From NCBI GenBank assembly GCA_902388455.1, contig CABMPD010000001.1, positions 248,001 to 312,000 of the forward strand: DNA of 64,000 nt, in the 5' to 3' direction. This document shows positions 7,779 to 17,518 of this stretch, in pieces. Under the pieces are notes generated by a model. It had not been told where the DNA came from. It ran no database searches and was given only the letters and a program-made list of their open reading frames with translations. Positions within the stretch are counted from its first letter, which is position 1. Every line of letters starts with the position of its first letter. This DNA comes from an uncultured Alistipes sp. Lineage in GTDB: Bacteria > Bacteroidota > Bacteroidia > Bacteroidales > UBA932. The position numbers were made by a program, and so were the translations under genes.

Positions 7779-9721
7779 ACAGCAGGTCTCTGGATAACAC
7801 CGTATAGCCTCTGCGCTACCGTCCTTACATTGTCCGAAATAAAATCAAAGAGCGTTCCGAATGAAATTCCGTCAGGATGCTGCTGGAGAGCTTTCAGCAG
7901 AAAATATGTAAACAGACCGTGACGTTTCTGGGGATAGGGCAGAGCTGCCTCATCCTCCTGAGCAGCAAAGAATACAACCATACGTTCCTCCGGCCGCAGC
8001 CACTCCTGAGGAGTATCTCCATCCTTAAAGACGTCTATCCTCATACCGTTGCGGCTCACCTTACCATAAGTGGCATCTACCAGAAAAAGAGCGTCATCTA
8101 CATTCCATCCGGATATCCGCCTGTATAGATTCCTCAAACCCAGCCCGCTCTGCACCCCCATGGACGAATAATCCACCGGTAGAAGATATGTCTCCCCTAC
8201 CCCCTTATCCAGCAGGCATTGTCCTGAAAAATAGAGCAGAAGTCTTGTATCAGTATCGAACAGCGGCGCTGTCTTGTTCAGCCATTGTTCCAAAGAACTG
8301 ATTTCTTCCGCATCTGCATCGGTCAGATATGCAATCCGATCCTCCGGAATGCCCAGTCCCGTGCGGCAATACTCCCTGAAAACTGCTCCGTCATTAAGCG
8401 CATAAGGTACTGTCATACCAGTGGCATAGTTCTGATTCGCAATAATAATGGCATAAAAATCAGAGCCCTTTTTCTTATTTCCCGTAGACGGAATGTCTAC
8501 ATCTGTATCCGCGACAGTAGAATCAGGCCCGGCAGCAAGCATCTGCCGATATATTTTCCCAGGAAGGGTAAAATCAAGATTCTCAAGGTCATAATCCAAC
8601 AAAACAGTCCGCACCGAAGAATAATCAGAATCTGTCCATGTAAAAACTCTTCGTCCAGGAAAAGTAAATTCAGCACTGGCAACTGCAATACGGTCATTCT
8701 TTATAAAATATTTGAAATCTGCCCGGATTCTTTTCCAATCGTTTATCACCCCGGCCGCATCTTCTTTCCGCATAGGAAGTTCAAGATGAAAATGTCTGTT
8801 CCGTGCGCCATGATCTATGACATCCACCGGAAGTACCCCCCCGAGAGTATCGTATATCCCCGGAACCAGCTCAGGGTTTTCCAATCTGTTAGCAGCAATA
8901 TACTCCGCCTCATAACGCATTTCAAGTCCTTCCAGACGGGCCGAAAACGTCTCATCATTGACACGGGCCTCCCAATCAGGGAGATCCTCTTCAGGTTCCT
9001 GAAGCTGCCACTCATTGACACGGTTCATCACCTTGTCCTTGGCATAAACGGAAAAAGGAATACCCCTTATCCAGTTCAGAGCACGGTCTTTGGTCCCGTA
9101 CCACCGTCCGTCACGAAAGACAAAACCGGTCGAGTCCGTCCTGCTCACAGCTGCAAATCCGTCCGAACCGAAATCCGCCGCCACGGTATACCGGCAAGGC
9201 ACCAGCTCATTGCCGTCCATATCTATATAACCCCACATAGAACCACGGCGCACAGCGGCATAGCCGTTGACAAATCTCCGGACCTCATCATATTTATAAT
9301 CGACCAATGTATCACCGACATGGTCTATGAACCCCCACTTATTGCCCGACATAACTGCCGCATACCCATCCGAAAACTGCCCGGCAAAATCGAACTGACA
9401 CGGTATCACCGTAAGACCTGTCGTATCGACATAGCCCCATTTCAATGTCAGCGACAGCGGTCCGAAAACCCCGCCCTCCGACACATTGCCGTCCCGCGAC
9501 AGCACTGCGGCCAAACCCTCCGAGAACTCCTTAGCATCATCGAACTGACAGGCAATCACCACATTGCCTATACTATCCACATAGCCGTACGAGCCGAACC
9601 AATCACGATATGGCTGCAATCCGCGGCTCTGTGCGCTGAGACCAGAACCGACTGACACTGTCAGGAGCACCGCACAGAACATCAGCCGCAATATAACTTT
9701 TCCGATTTTTTTCATATACAT
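7730..9721 (-). CDS. exported WG-repeat protein with an inactive caspase-like (C14) domain
   Basis: 663 residues. A signal peptide (about 1-30) is followed by four WG-type repeats (about 40-180; motifs YGYVDSIGN, WGYVDTTG, WGFIDHVGD, WGYIDMDGN). A central module (about 235-410) is shared with four other proteins here: W...DWEARVN, then KNDRIAVASAEF, then DTDVDIP. A caspase-like fold follows (about 421-663; FYAIIIANQNY, YALNDG, RHGLFTYFLLKAL). The catalytic His-Cys pair is missing: YYAGHG of active relatives is YFSGQC (498-502) and DACFSG is DATYGK (549-554). It is therefore probably a pseudopeptidase, perhaps a sensor or binding partner in the periplasm. It overlaps the convergent MATE gene at its 3' end. 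Confidence 0.85.
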   Translation of the reverse strand: MYMKKIGKVILRLMFCAVLLTVSVGSGLSAQSRGLQPYRDWFGSYGYVDSIGNVVIACQFDDAKEFSEGLAAVLSRDGNVSEGGVFGPLSLTLKWGYVDTTGLTVIPCQFDFAGQFSDGYAAVMSGNKWGFIDHVGDTLVDYKYDEVRRFVNGYAAVRRGSMWGYIDMDGNELVPCRYTVAADFGSDGFAAVSRTDSTGFVFRDGRWYGTKDRALNWIRGIPFSVYAKDKVMNRVNEWQLQEPEEDLPDWEARVNDETFSARLEGLEMRYEAEYIAANRLENPELVPGIYDTLGGVLPVDVIDHGARNRHFHLELPMRKEDAAGVINDWKRIRADFKYFIKNDRIAVASAEFTFPGRRVFTWTDSDYSSVRTVLLDYDLENLDFTLPGKIYRQMLAAGPDSTVADTDVDIPSTGNKKKGSDFYAIIIANQNYATGMTVPYALNDGAVFREYCRTGLGIPEDRIAYLTDADAEEISSLEQWLNKTAPLFDTDTRLLLYFSGQCLLDKGVGETYLLPVDYSSMGVQSGLGLRNLYRRISGWNVDDALFLVDATYGKVSRNGMRIDVFKDGDTPQEWLRPEERMVVFFAAQEDEAALPYPQKRHGLFTYFLLKALQQHPDGISFGTLFDFISDNVRTVAQRLYGVIQRPAVYSSEWDGEAWREFSL

Positions 9722-9792
9722 ACATCAATGCTCTACTTCCCGCAAACCCTGTGCCGCATCATATAGAGTGCCGTCCGGAAGGTCAGGGCATG

Positions 9793-9819
9793 AAAAAAGG
9801 TCAGCGGGAAACTGACCTT
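9793..9819 (-). terminator. intrinsic terminator of tRNA-Gly
   Basis: On the minus strand an 8-bp stem AAGGTCAG/CTGACCTT with a 7-nt loop runs into a T-run, starting 6 bp after the tRNA 3' CCA. Confidence 0.75.
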
Positions 9820-9824
9820 CAGAC

Positions 9825-9900
<76 letters not shown>

Positions 9901-10002
9901 GATTGGGATTGCAAAGGTAGATATTATTTTTGGATTTCCAAATTTTTTGAGAATAATTTCATTTTTCAGAAAGCGGCTGACCCGCCATAGGAGGATTTTG
10001 AG

Positions 10003-10010
10003 TATATTTG
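10003..10010 (+). promoter_or_regulatory. minus-7 element TATATTTG upstream of the YraN gene
   Basis: Exact TAnnTTTG match on the plus strand. It would give a transcript starting near 10017, compatible with either YraN start codon (10036 or 10132). No good minus-33 box is visible. Confidence 0.5.
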
Positions 10011-10131
10011 CAAAGATATACACAATATATGCAGTATGGGCAGAAGGAGATGGATGCAAGGACCGGCGCCAGTCAATATAGGAGGTACTGGGCGATTGAG
10101 AAGAGCGCGGAAAAAAACGGAATGTACGGGC

Positions 10132-10521
10132 ATGACAAGAGCCGACGGCGGCAGACACGAGACAGGAAGACTGGGGGAGGACATAGCTTTGGAATATCTT
10201 TTGCAAAGAGGGTTTAAGTTGATTGAAAGGAACTGGCGCTGCCGTCACAAAGAGGTGGACCTGATAATGGAGGGAGACGACGGCCTGCATATAGTAGAAG
10301 TAAGGACAATGAAAGAACCGGTACAGGTAGAGCCGGAAATGACGGTCTGCGCACGGAAACAGTTGAATCTGAGGACAGCAGCAGAAGCCTGGATCAGAAT
10401 AAAAGGGGAAAACGCTCCGGTTCATTTCGACATAGTGTCAGTAGTATTGGACGGAGGAGATATTCCGAAAGTTCTTCGCCTGAGCCACATACCGGATGCC
10501 TATTTCCCGATAGGCCGGTGA
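10132..10521 (+). CDS. YraN/UPF0102-family protein
   Basis: A 129-residue protein of the YraN family, a small restriction-endonuclease-like fold of uncertain cellular role. Family landmarks are RLGEDIALEYLLQRGF, LIERNWRCRHKEVDLIM and HIVEVRT. The last corresponds to the usual VEVK(T/A)R nuclease-like motif, with Lys replaced by Arg and the final Arg by Met, so a catalytic role is doubtful. The start at 10132 matches the family's usual length (about 120). An in-frame ATG at 10036 would add 32 basic residues without family features and remains possible, since the promoter lies at 10003. Confidence 0.85.
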   Translation: MTRADGGRHETGRLGEDIALEYLLQRGFKLIERNWRCRHKEVDLIMEGDDGLHIVEVRTMKEPVQVEPEMTVCARKQLNLRTAAEAWIRIKGENAPVHFDIVSVVLDGGDIPKVLRLSHIPDAYFPIGR

Positions 10522-10603
10522 CATTAGCGCAGCAAGGCAGAAGGAGACAGGCCGCAGAACAGATACAGAAGACGAAACACAACTATATTAAAGATTTAAC
10601 GTG

Positions 10604-11698
10604 ATGAACAATAATTTCTATTGTGTAATAATGGCCGGTGGAGTCGGCAGCCGTTTCTGGCCGATAAGCAGAAACTCCATGCCCAAACAGTTTCTGGACA
10701 TTCTGGGTATCGGCAAGAGTTTCATCCAGCTCACATACGACCGTTTTCTCAAGATCGTTCCGGAACAGAATATCATTGTAGTCACCTCATCCGCATACGT
10801 GGATATGGTCCGCAAGCATCTGCCCGGGCTTCCTCCCGAGAATATCCTTGCAGAGCCGTACAGACGCAACACAGCACCCTGCATCGCCTATGCAGCCACA
10901 CGAATACGTCACATGAATCCGGATGCCACAATGGTAGTGGCCCCTTCCGATCATTTCATCTCCAACGAAAGCCTCTTCATCGATACCATCTCATCCGCCC
11001 TGAACTACGCATCACAGCGCGATGAACTCTTCACTCTCGGAATCGACCCCACCCGTCCTGAGACCGGCTACGGCTACATACAGTGCAATATGAAAGAATC
11101 CACCACCGTCAACGGGAACATCGCATACAAGGTAAAAACCTTCACCGAGAAGCCCAACCGGGAGCTGGCCCAGGTATTTGTCGACAGCGGCGAATTCCTG
11201 TGGAACTCCGGCATCTTCGTATGGAACGCCGCCACCATCTGCAAGGCCCTGGAAAGATGGCTGCCAGAAATCTACTCTCTCTTCAAGGACGGAGACAAGT
11301 ATTACTGCACACCGGATGAGCAAAAATTCATCACCAAGATATACGAGGACTGCCCCGCAATCTCCATTGACTACGGCGTAATGGAAAAGACCAGCCGTGC
11401 CTGGGTATTCCAGGCATCTTTCGGCTGGACTGACCTGGGCACATGGGAGTCCCTCTATCTCCACGCCCCCAAGGACGACAGCCGCAACCTGATCAAGTGC
11501 CACGACACCATGATTGACTCCACCTCAGACTGCATCATCGTATCCCACGAGAAGAACAAGCTGGTAGTAGTCAAGGGACTGAGCAATTATATGGTCGTAA
11601 ATACTGACGACGTGCTGATGATCTGCCCCAGAGAAGAAGGCAAGTTCAAGGAAGTCATCGCCGACCTGGCCGTCAACGACAAATCCCGATACATGTAA
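10604..11698 (+). CDS. manC: mannose-1-phosphate guanylyltransferase (GDP-mannose pyrophosphorylase)
   Basis: 364 residues. It converts mannose-1-phosphate and GTP to GDP-mannose, a precursor of capsule, O-antigen and GDP-fucose, in the cytosol. The nucleotidyltransferase signature VIMAGGVGSRFWPISR is at the N-terminus. Further family motifs are VAPSDHFI, PETGYGYIQ, KTFTEKPN, FLWNSGIFVW and FGWTDLGTWESL. Only the transferase domain is present; the fused isomerase half of bifunctional ManC/AlgA enzymes is absent. The ATG at 10604 was preferred over the GTG one codon earlier. It is followed 21 bp later by arginine deiminase and then pheS, probably one operon. Confidence 0.92.
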   Translation: MNNNFYCVIMAGGVGSRFWPISRNSMPKQFLDILGIGKSFIQLTYDRFLKIVPEQNIIVVTSSAYVDMVRKHLPGLPPENILAEPYRRNTAPCIAYAATRIRHMNPDATMVVAPSDHFISNESLFIDTISSALNYASQRDELFTLGIDPTRPETGYGYIQCNMKESTTVNGNIAYKVKTFTEKPNRELAQVFVDSGEFLWNSGIFVWNAATICKALERWLPEIYSLFKDGDKYYCTPDEQKFITKIYEDCPAISIDYGVMEKTSRAWVFQASFGWTDLGTWESLYLHAPKDDSRNLIKCHDTMIDSTSDCIIVSHEKNKLVVVKGLSNYMVVNTDDVLMICPREEGKFKEVIADLAVNDKSRYM

Positions 11699-11719
11699 TC
11701 AAACAGGAAACACAACTAT

Positions 11720-12997
11720 ATGACAGACAAGAAACCACTGAACATAGACATCCAGTCCGAGATAGGCCAGCTGGATGCCGTCCTGCTCCACACTCCCGGA
11801 GCCGAGGTCGAGAACATGACCCCAAAAATGGCCCAGAGAGCGCTCTACAGCGACATCCTCAACCTGTCCATAGCCCAGGAAGAATACGCCCAGCTCAGCG
11901 GCGTACTGGAGAAACTGGCAAAAGTATATACCGTCAGCGACCTGCTGGTCAAGGTCCTCGACAACGACGCCGAGCGCCAGGCCCTCATCGGCAAGATCTG
12001 CGTCATGGAACAGGTCACCGACTACTTCGACATGCTCATGGACATGTCCTCGGCCCGTCTGGCCAAGGTCCTCATCGAGGGACTCCCGGCCAAGATCAAC
12101 ACCCTGACATCATTCCTCAACGAGGACTACTACGCCCTCTTCCCCCTGTACAACTTCTACTTCACCCGCGACGCTGCCGTCACCATCGGCCACAATGCCC
12201 TGATATGCAAGATGGCCAACCGCGTAAGGACCCGCGAGTCCCTGATCATGGAAGCCATCTACAAGGGCAGCGGCGAGTTCAACTGCGGCATCATCAACGC
12301 CTACGACTACCAGCCCGGCAACCCGGACATCTATATGGAGGGCGGCGACATCCTCATCGCCCGTGACGACATCCTCCTGCTGGGCAATGGCGCCCGCACC
12401 AGCACCCAGGGCATCGACCTGCTGGCCGCCCGTCTCGGAGCCCTCGCGCCTGAGGGACGCCGCCACATCATCGTACAGCAGCTGCCCCGCACCCCCGAGT
12501 CCTTCATCCACCTGGACATGGTATTCACTCTCCTGGACAGGGACAAATGCATGGTATTCGAGCCCCTCATCCTCGGTGACAACCAGTACCAGACCGTCCA
12601 CATCACCATGGAGAACGGCAAGGTGGTCAAGATCAACAGCGTCTCGAACATCCTCACCGTCCTGCGCCGCCTGGGCATGGACCTCGAGCCCATCATCTGC
12701 GGAGGGGAGTCGGACGAATGGGACCAGGAGAGGGAGCAGTGGCACAGCGGAGCCAATTTCTTCGCCTTCGCCCCCGGCAAGGTCATCTCCTACGCCCGCA
12801 ACACCCACACCCTGGACGAACTGTCCAAGCACGGCTTCGAGATCATCCCTGCATGGGACTTCATCGAGGGCAAAGCGTCCGTCAAGGGAGACAAGCGCTG
12901 CGTAATCACCATAGAAGGCTCGGAGCTGCCCCGTGGAGGCGGCGGAGCCCGCTGCATGACCATGCCGCTGTCGCGCAAGGCTGTTAAATGGGAATAA
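11720..12997 (+). CDS. arcA: arginine deiminase
   Basis: 425 residues. It hydrolyses L-arginine to citrulline and ammonia (EC 3.5.3.6), giving acid tolerance and, with ArcB/ArcC, ATP. The N-terminal family motif is EIGQLDAVLLHTPGAEVENMTP. Catalytic and guanidinium-binding segments include FTRDAA, MEGGDILIA, GARTSTQG, HLDMVFTLLD, and the nucleophilic Cys in GGGGARCMTMPLSR near the C-terminus. No ornithine carbamoyltransferase, carbamate kinase or arginine antiporter is nearby. It lies 21 bp after manC and 18 bp before pheS, so here it appears to be expressed with housekeeping genes rather than as an ADI operon. Confidence 0.93.
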   Translation: MTDKKPLNIDIQSEIGQLDAVLLHTPGAEVENMTPKMAQRALYSDILNLSIAQEEYAQLSGVLEKLAKVYTVSDLLVKVLDNDAERQALIGKICVMEQVTDYFDMLMDMSSARLAKVLIEGLPAKINTLTSFLNEDYYALFPLYNFYFTRDAAVTIGHNALICKMANRVRTRESLIMEAIYKGSGEFNCGIINAYDYQPGNPDIYMEGGDILIARDDILLLGNGARTSTQGIDLLAARLGALAPEGRRHIIVQQLPRTPESFIHLDMVFTLLDRDKCMVFEPLILGDNQYQTVHITMENGKVVKINSVSNILTVLRRLGMDLEPIICGGESDEWDQEREQWHSGANFFAFAPGKVISYARNTHTLDELSKHGFEIIPAWDFIEGKASVKGDKRCVITIEGSELPRGGGGARCMTMPLSRKAVKWE

Positions 12998-13015
12998 TTC
13001 AATCAGTTCAATAAT

Positions 13016-14044
13016 ATGATCAACGAGAAAATCGAGAGCATCCTGGCGGAAATTCAGGATGCAAAGGCAAAGACAGAAAAGGAAATCGAGGAACTGAGGG
13101 TCCATCTGCTCGGCAAGAAGGGAGAGATCACCCAGCTTTTCGAGGAATTCCGCACCATATCGGCGGATAAGAAGAAGGAATTCGGCCAAAAACTGAACAA
13201 TCTCAAGAATGCGGCGGCAGCCAAGATCGAGGAACTCCGCAACAGCGCCGCCGAGTCATCCGAAGGCGCAGCCCCCTCCTTCGACATGACCATGCCCGGA
13301 GACCACTTCGAGCTGGGCACCCGCCATCCCATATCCATCACCCGCGAGGAGATCATCTCCATCTTCCGCAAGCAGGGCTATGCCCTGGCGGAAGGCCCCG
13401 AAATCGAGGACGACCACCACGTCTTCGAGGCCCTCAACTTTCCTCCGGACCATCCGGCCAGGGACATGCAGGACACATTCTTCATCTCCTCAGGCGTCAA
13501 TCCGGTCCTTCTGCGCACCCACACCAGTTCTGTACAGGTGAGGACTATGGAGAACCGCAAGCCCCCTATCCGCGTGATATGCCCCGGCAGGGTATTCCGC
13601 AACGAGGCCATCTCGGCCCGCGCCCACTGCATCTTCCACCAGGTAGAGGGCCTGTACATTGACAAAAACGTATCCTTCGCCGACCTCAAGCAGACGATTC
13701 TGATCTTCGTGCGCGAGATGTTCGGTCCGGACACCAAAATCCGCATGCGTCCCTCCTACTTCCCCTTCACGGAGCCCAGCACAGAGGTGGACATCAGCTG
13801 CAACATCTGCGGCGGCAAGGGCTGCAACATCTGCAAGGGCACCGGCTGGCTCGAGATCATGGGCGCCGGCATGGTAGACCCCAACGTCCTGGAAGCCTGC
13901 GGCATAGACCCCAAGGAGTACACCGGCTTCGCGTTTGGCATGGGAATTGAACGCATAGCCATGTTGAAATGGCAGGTCAAGGACCTGAGACTGTACTTCG
14001 AGAACGACGTGCGCTTCCTCAGGGAGTTCGAGACCTCCATCTGA
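13016..14044 (+). CDS. pheS: phenylalanine--tRNA ligase alpha subunit
   Basis: 342 residues, the usual length. The N-terminal coiled coil (about 1-85) binds tRNA. The class II catalytic core follows, with motif 2 (RVFRNEAISARAHCIFHQVEGLYID) and motif 3 (GFAFGMGIERIAMLKW). A CNICGGKGCNICKGTG segment at about 262-277 is a Cys-rich insertion seen in many bacterial PheS proteins. pheT is not adjacent. The gene ends at a strong terminator (14080-14115) shared with the convergent TonB-type receptor. Confidence 0.96.
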   Translation: MINEKIESILAEIQDAKAKTEKEIEELRVHLLGKKGEITQLFEEFRTISADKKKEFGQKLNNLKNAAAAKIEELRNSAAESSEGAAPSFDMTMPGDHFELGTRHPISITREEIISIFRKQGYALAEGPEIEDDHHVFEALNFPPDHPARDMQDTFFISSGVNPVLLRTHTSSVQVRTMENRKPPIRVICPGRVFRNEAISARAHCIFHQVEGLYIDKNVSFADLKQTILIFVREMFGPDTKIRMRPSYFPFTEPSTEVDISCNICGGKGCNICKGTGWLEIMGAGMVDPNVLEACGIDPKEYTGFAFGMGIERIAMLKWQVKDLRLYFENDVRFLREFETSI

Positions 14045-14079
14045 CGAAGGACATTTTTTCATACATTTTTCACTATAGA

Positions 14080-14115
14080 AAATCCCGGCAGCCTCACAGA
14101 AGACTGCCGGGATTT
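14080..14115. terminator. bidirectional intrinsic terminator between pheS and the Oar-like gene
   Basis: Perfect 12-bp stem AAATCCCGGCAG / CTGCCGGGATTT with a 12-nt loop, T-rich on the plus side (ATTTCAATTT). It serves the two convergent genes. Confidence 0.85.
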
Positions 14116-14141
14116 CAATTTATTCTGATTTCAGGAAGCTG

Positions 14142-17100
14142 CTACTGGAAAATCCAGCGGAAGCTCAACTGCATCATCCATGTAGAGGAGAGGCTGACTG
14201 AAGGAGAGAACTCTTTGGTCAGACGCTGAGTACCGTCGGCCACAAAGTGGTATACGGGAGCCGAGCTCTGTCCGACACCGCCCTGAGTATAGCCGTTGCC
14301 GGCAATCTCAAGAATCTGGGTGCCGTTGCTGGACCAGAAATGACCCCAGTTCTGGTTGAAGAGATTTCCGATATTCTCTATATCAAGGCCGATCTGAAGA
14401 GTGTTTCGCTGTCCATTCTTGGTGTAGATATAGAAGTTCTGGAAGATACGTACATCGAACTGATGTGTCCAGGGAGCCACCAGACCGTTACGCTCAGCAT
14501 ACTGGCCCTTGCGGGAACTGAGATATTTACTGTTGTTGATAAAGTTCCAGAAATCATTGGACTGCTCCTCGGCGGTGTAGACACGGTCCCAGTTATCGGG
14601 AGTGTAATCCTCGAAAGTCAGTTCATCCTTGCTTGCAGGCACATAGATAAGGTTGTTGGCACCGCCGTCACCTACGATATTGTCTGTATAAGTGTAGGAG
14701 TATCTGCCGCGGGGACCGCCCTCATAGAAGATGCTGATACCGGTGGCGAAATTCCTGGCGTACTCAGCGGTGTAACTGAGGGAGGCAATCAGACGGTGAG
14801 GCATCACATAGCCGGCATAGCCGAGTTCCACGAGGTTCTGACCGTTGACTGTAGCGGCGTTCTGCCATGCAGAGTATACCTGGTCACCCCAGCCGTCGCC
14901 GTAACTTGTAGCACCGCTGTAGGTATAGGCGATCATACCGTCGAAGCCATAGAAATTGGACTTCTCAGCCTTCACCGTCACAGAGTAGTACTGACCGCCC
15001 TTCTTGGAATTGCTGAGCAGATAGGCATTCTGGAGACCGGGCTCATAGTAGCCGTCCCACACATAACGGTTGTCGGCGAAGTTGTTGATATTGGAATACA
15101 CAGGATCCTTCAGACCTACGTTAGTGATGGTTACAGGGTTGATATCATAGTTGTAGACACCCTCTACGGAAAGGAGCACGTCACCGGGCAGGATATAGTC
15201 GAGTGCCAGGGAAGACTTCCAGGTCTGGGGCATCTTGAGGTCGGGAGCCATCAGAGTGATGCTGGATATCCTGGTTGAACTGGGAGTAGCTCCGTCAGGA
15301 TAGAGCCAGTCGAGCTGATCATTGCGGTTCACCATGAAAGGAGGTACCTGATCATCTCCTTCTACCCTGGTAGTGGTAGCCTGTATCACTCCCGAGTCAC
15401 CGGCCTGAGCCACAATCCATACGAAAGGCAGACGGCCTGTGAAGAAGCCCGAACCTCCGCGGAGCACGAGGCTGCGGTCACCGAGGATATCCCAGTTAAA
15501 GCCGATACGGGGCGAGAACATCACGCTGGTAGAAGGCAGCTGGCGGGTATCGTACTTTCCTCCATTACCCTTATAGTCAGCAAATGTTGCATCGTAAACC
15601 TGCTGATTGAAATTATAATCCAGCGAGGGGTAGATCGGCACCTCTATACGGAGACCGTAGGACAGCTTGAAGCGGTTGAATGACATCTCATTCTGGAGAT
15701 ATGCCGATATCTGGTGGAAATCGAACTGGGGGAAGGCCTGGGACCAGTCGTCGTTGAAAGAGTGGGTGATGGCGTACTGGTGAGGATTATCAAACAGATT
15801 ATCGTTCTGGATAGCTGCCATAAGATCCTCCTCGGTATCAAAGCAGAATGTATAATAACCGGCTCCGAATCTCTGGAAACCGTTCTTGGTCCTGTTCCAC
15901 TCGTACTGAACACCGGCTGTCAGCTGGTTGATACCCAGTGAGGCGGTCACCTCATCGGTAACAGTCACGGTATTCACATCCCTGAGGTTGCCCAGCGAGA
16001 AGAGCTCGGTACCGAAAGAAGTGTAGTAGTAGCCTCCGACAGCTATATCCACGAAGGGGAACTGGCCGCCTTCTGTACTGCGGGGCTCATACTGATGAGA
16101 GTATGTGGCACGGAGTACGTTGTTGACCTTACCGTCGAGGAAACGGGAGTTGAGCTCCGCTGCTATGGACGAGAAGTTATTCTCCTGGAAGTAGCGGGCA
16201 TTCTGGAAGTAGATGGCTTCCATATTCTGCCTGTTGCCTGTGGCGAAGTTTCTGTCTCCAAGACCGCTGGTAGAAGTCGAAGGGGGAAGCGGACTCTTGG
16301 AGTTGGTCATATTGTAACGGATGTTCAGCTTATGGTTGTTGTTGATATTCCAGTCGATACGGGCCAGGAACTTATACGCGGGACTGATGGATGAATAGCC
16401 CTGATATGCTCCCGGGTTATAGTCCCATTTATCGATCAGATAGTTGGACAGGGCATCCATAACAGACTCGGAAGGACGGGCGATACCGTCATCACCGTTG
16501 GTCCAGGGATTGTCGGCATTGGAAGCACGGCGCGAAGGACCCGGCTCCACATCCCTCTCCATCTCAAAGTTCAGGAAGAAGAAAAGTTTGTCCTTAATGA
16601 TCGGACCACCGACACGGGCGCCTACGAGAAGATGCTGCTCAGGGTTGATCGTAAGGGTATTGCCCTCCACCTTAGTGCCTCTGAATTTCTCATTATAGAA
16701 ATAGGAGTATACCGATGCCTCGAAGTTGTTGTGTCCAGAACGTGTTACGGCGTTCATGGCTGCTCCGATGAATCCGCTTTGACGTACGTCATAAGGAGTA
16801 ACATTGACCGAAATCTGCTCGATAGCATCCATCGATATAGGCGAGCCGTTGGCCGGCATGGTGCCTCCGATACCGAAGGCATTGTTGGCTGCGGCACCGT
16901 CGATGGTAAAGTTGTTCTGACGGTAAGTACCGCCGCCGATCTGCGGGCCGTTGCCGCTGTCAAAGGCCTGAGGAGTCAGCTTGATAATGTCCTGTACGTC
17001 ACGGCTGATAATGGGGACGTTGTTGATAGCCCTGAGATTGAGGGATGTCACTGCTCCGGCCCGGTCCGAACGCATGTTGGATGTTGCGCTCTCAGCCACT

Positions 17101-17465
17101 ATCACGACCTCGTCAAGCTGCATGCTCTCCTCCTGGAGGGTGGCATCTACAACGAAATTGTCGGCAAGCGCAACATTGACACCTGTTATCTCCGTCACAG
17201 AATAGCCTAACATCTCCACACGGACGGTATAGGGTCCGCCGGGAAGGATGTTGAGAATGCGGTAATTACCTTTGGAATCAGCTATTGTCCAATACTGAGT
17301 TCCAGAAGGAACGTGAACAGCGATGACGGTCGCTCCGGCAAGTTCTATTCCGTTCTCGTCAATAATCTTACCGCTGATTGATGATGTTGTGACCTGAGCG
17401 AATGCCGCTGTGGCAGCGAAGATGCTCAGAAGGGTCAAAGCAATCTTTCTGATTGTTCTTTCCAT
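14142..17465 (-). CDS. Oar-like TonB-dependent outer-membrane receptor
   Basis: 1107 residues. The signal peptide (RTIRKIALTLLSIFAATAAFAQ) is followed by a carboxypeptidase-regulatory-like beta-sandwich (about 30-110; SGKIIDENGIELAGATVIA). A plug domain comes next (about 120-240; PIISRDVQDIIKLTPQA, GSPISMDAIEQISVNV), then a 22-stranded barrel with many aromatic strands, ending SFRWIFQ. The AVHVPSGTQYWTIADSKGNYRI and GGPYTVRVEM features resemble Oar proteins. There is no SusD partner, so it is not a standard SusCD glycan importer. The upstream in-frame extension to 17615 lacks these features, and the ATG at 17465 gives a proper signal peptide. The ligand is unknown. Confidence 0.9.
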   Translation of the reverse strand: MERTIRKIALTLLSIFAATAAFAQVTTSSISGKIIDENGIELAGATVIAVHVPSGTQYWTIADSKGNYRILNILPGGPYTVRVEMLGYSVTEITGVNVALADNFVVDATLQEESMQLDEVVIVAESATSNMRSDRAGAVTSLNLRAINNVPIISRDVQDIIKLTPQAFDSGNGPQIGGGTYRQNNFTIDGAAANNAFGIGGTMPANGSPISMDAIEQISVNVTPYDVRQSGFIGAAMNAVTRSGHNNFEASVYSYFYNEKFRGTKVEGNTLTINPEQHLLVGARVGGPIIKDKLFFFLNFEMERDVEPGPSRRASNADNPWTNGDDGIARPSESVMDALSNYLIDKWDYNPGAYQGYSSISPAYKFLARIDWNINNNHKLNIRYNMTNSKSPLPPSTSTSGLGDRNFATGNRQNMEAIYFQNARYFQENNFSSIAAELNSRFLDGKVNNVLRATYSHQYEPRSTEGGQFPFVDIAVGGYYYTSFGTELFSLGNLRDVNTVTVTDEVTASLGINQLTAGVQYEWNRTKNGFQRFGAGYYTFCFDTEEDLMAAIQNDNLFDNPHQYAITHSFNDDWSQAFPQFDFHQISAYLQNEMSFNRFKLSYGLRIEVPIYPSLDYNFNQQVYDATFADYKGNGGKYDTRQLPSTSVMFSPRIGFNWDILGDRSLVLRGGSGFFTGRLPFVWIVAQAGDSGVIQATTTRVEGDDQVPPFMVNRNDQLDWLYPDGATPSSTRISSITLMAPDLKMPQTWKSSLALDYILPGDVLLSVEGVYNYDINPVTITNVGLKDPVYSNINNFADNRYVWDGYYEPGLQNAYLLSNSKKGGQYYSVTVKAEKSNFYGFDGMIAYTYSGATSYGDGWGDQVYSAWQNAATVNGQNLVELGYAGYVMPHRLIASLSYTAEYARNFATGISIFYEGGPRGRYSYTYTDNIVGDGGANNLIYVPASKDELTFEDYTPDNWDRVYTAEEQSNDFWNFINNSKYLSSRKGQYAERNGLVAPWTHQFDVRIFQNFYIYTKNGQRNTLQIGLDIENIGNLFNQNWGHFWSSNGTQILEIAGNGYTQGGVGQSSAPVYHFVADGTQRLTKEFSPSVSLSSTWMMQLSFRWIFQ

Positions 17466-17518
17466 TGGTGTAGATTGTAATATGGTTGTAAAATTTTCCG
17501 CAAAAAAATTCAAAAAAA

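Noticed and set aside
8285..9655. 456-codon plus-strand frame
   Set aside because: Antisense of the WG/caspase-like gene; composition rich in Ile, Arg and His without any domain.
12110..13189. 359-codon minus-strand frame
   Set aside because: Antisense of arginine deiminase and the start of pheS.
14142..17465. SusC of a polysaccharide utilisation locus
   Set aside because: No SusD, glycoside hydrolase or hybrid regulator is adjacent, and the N-terminal features are Oar-like.
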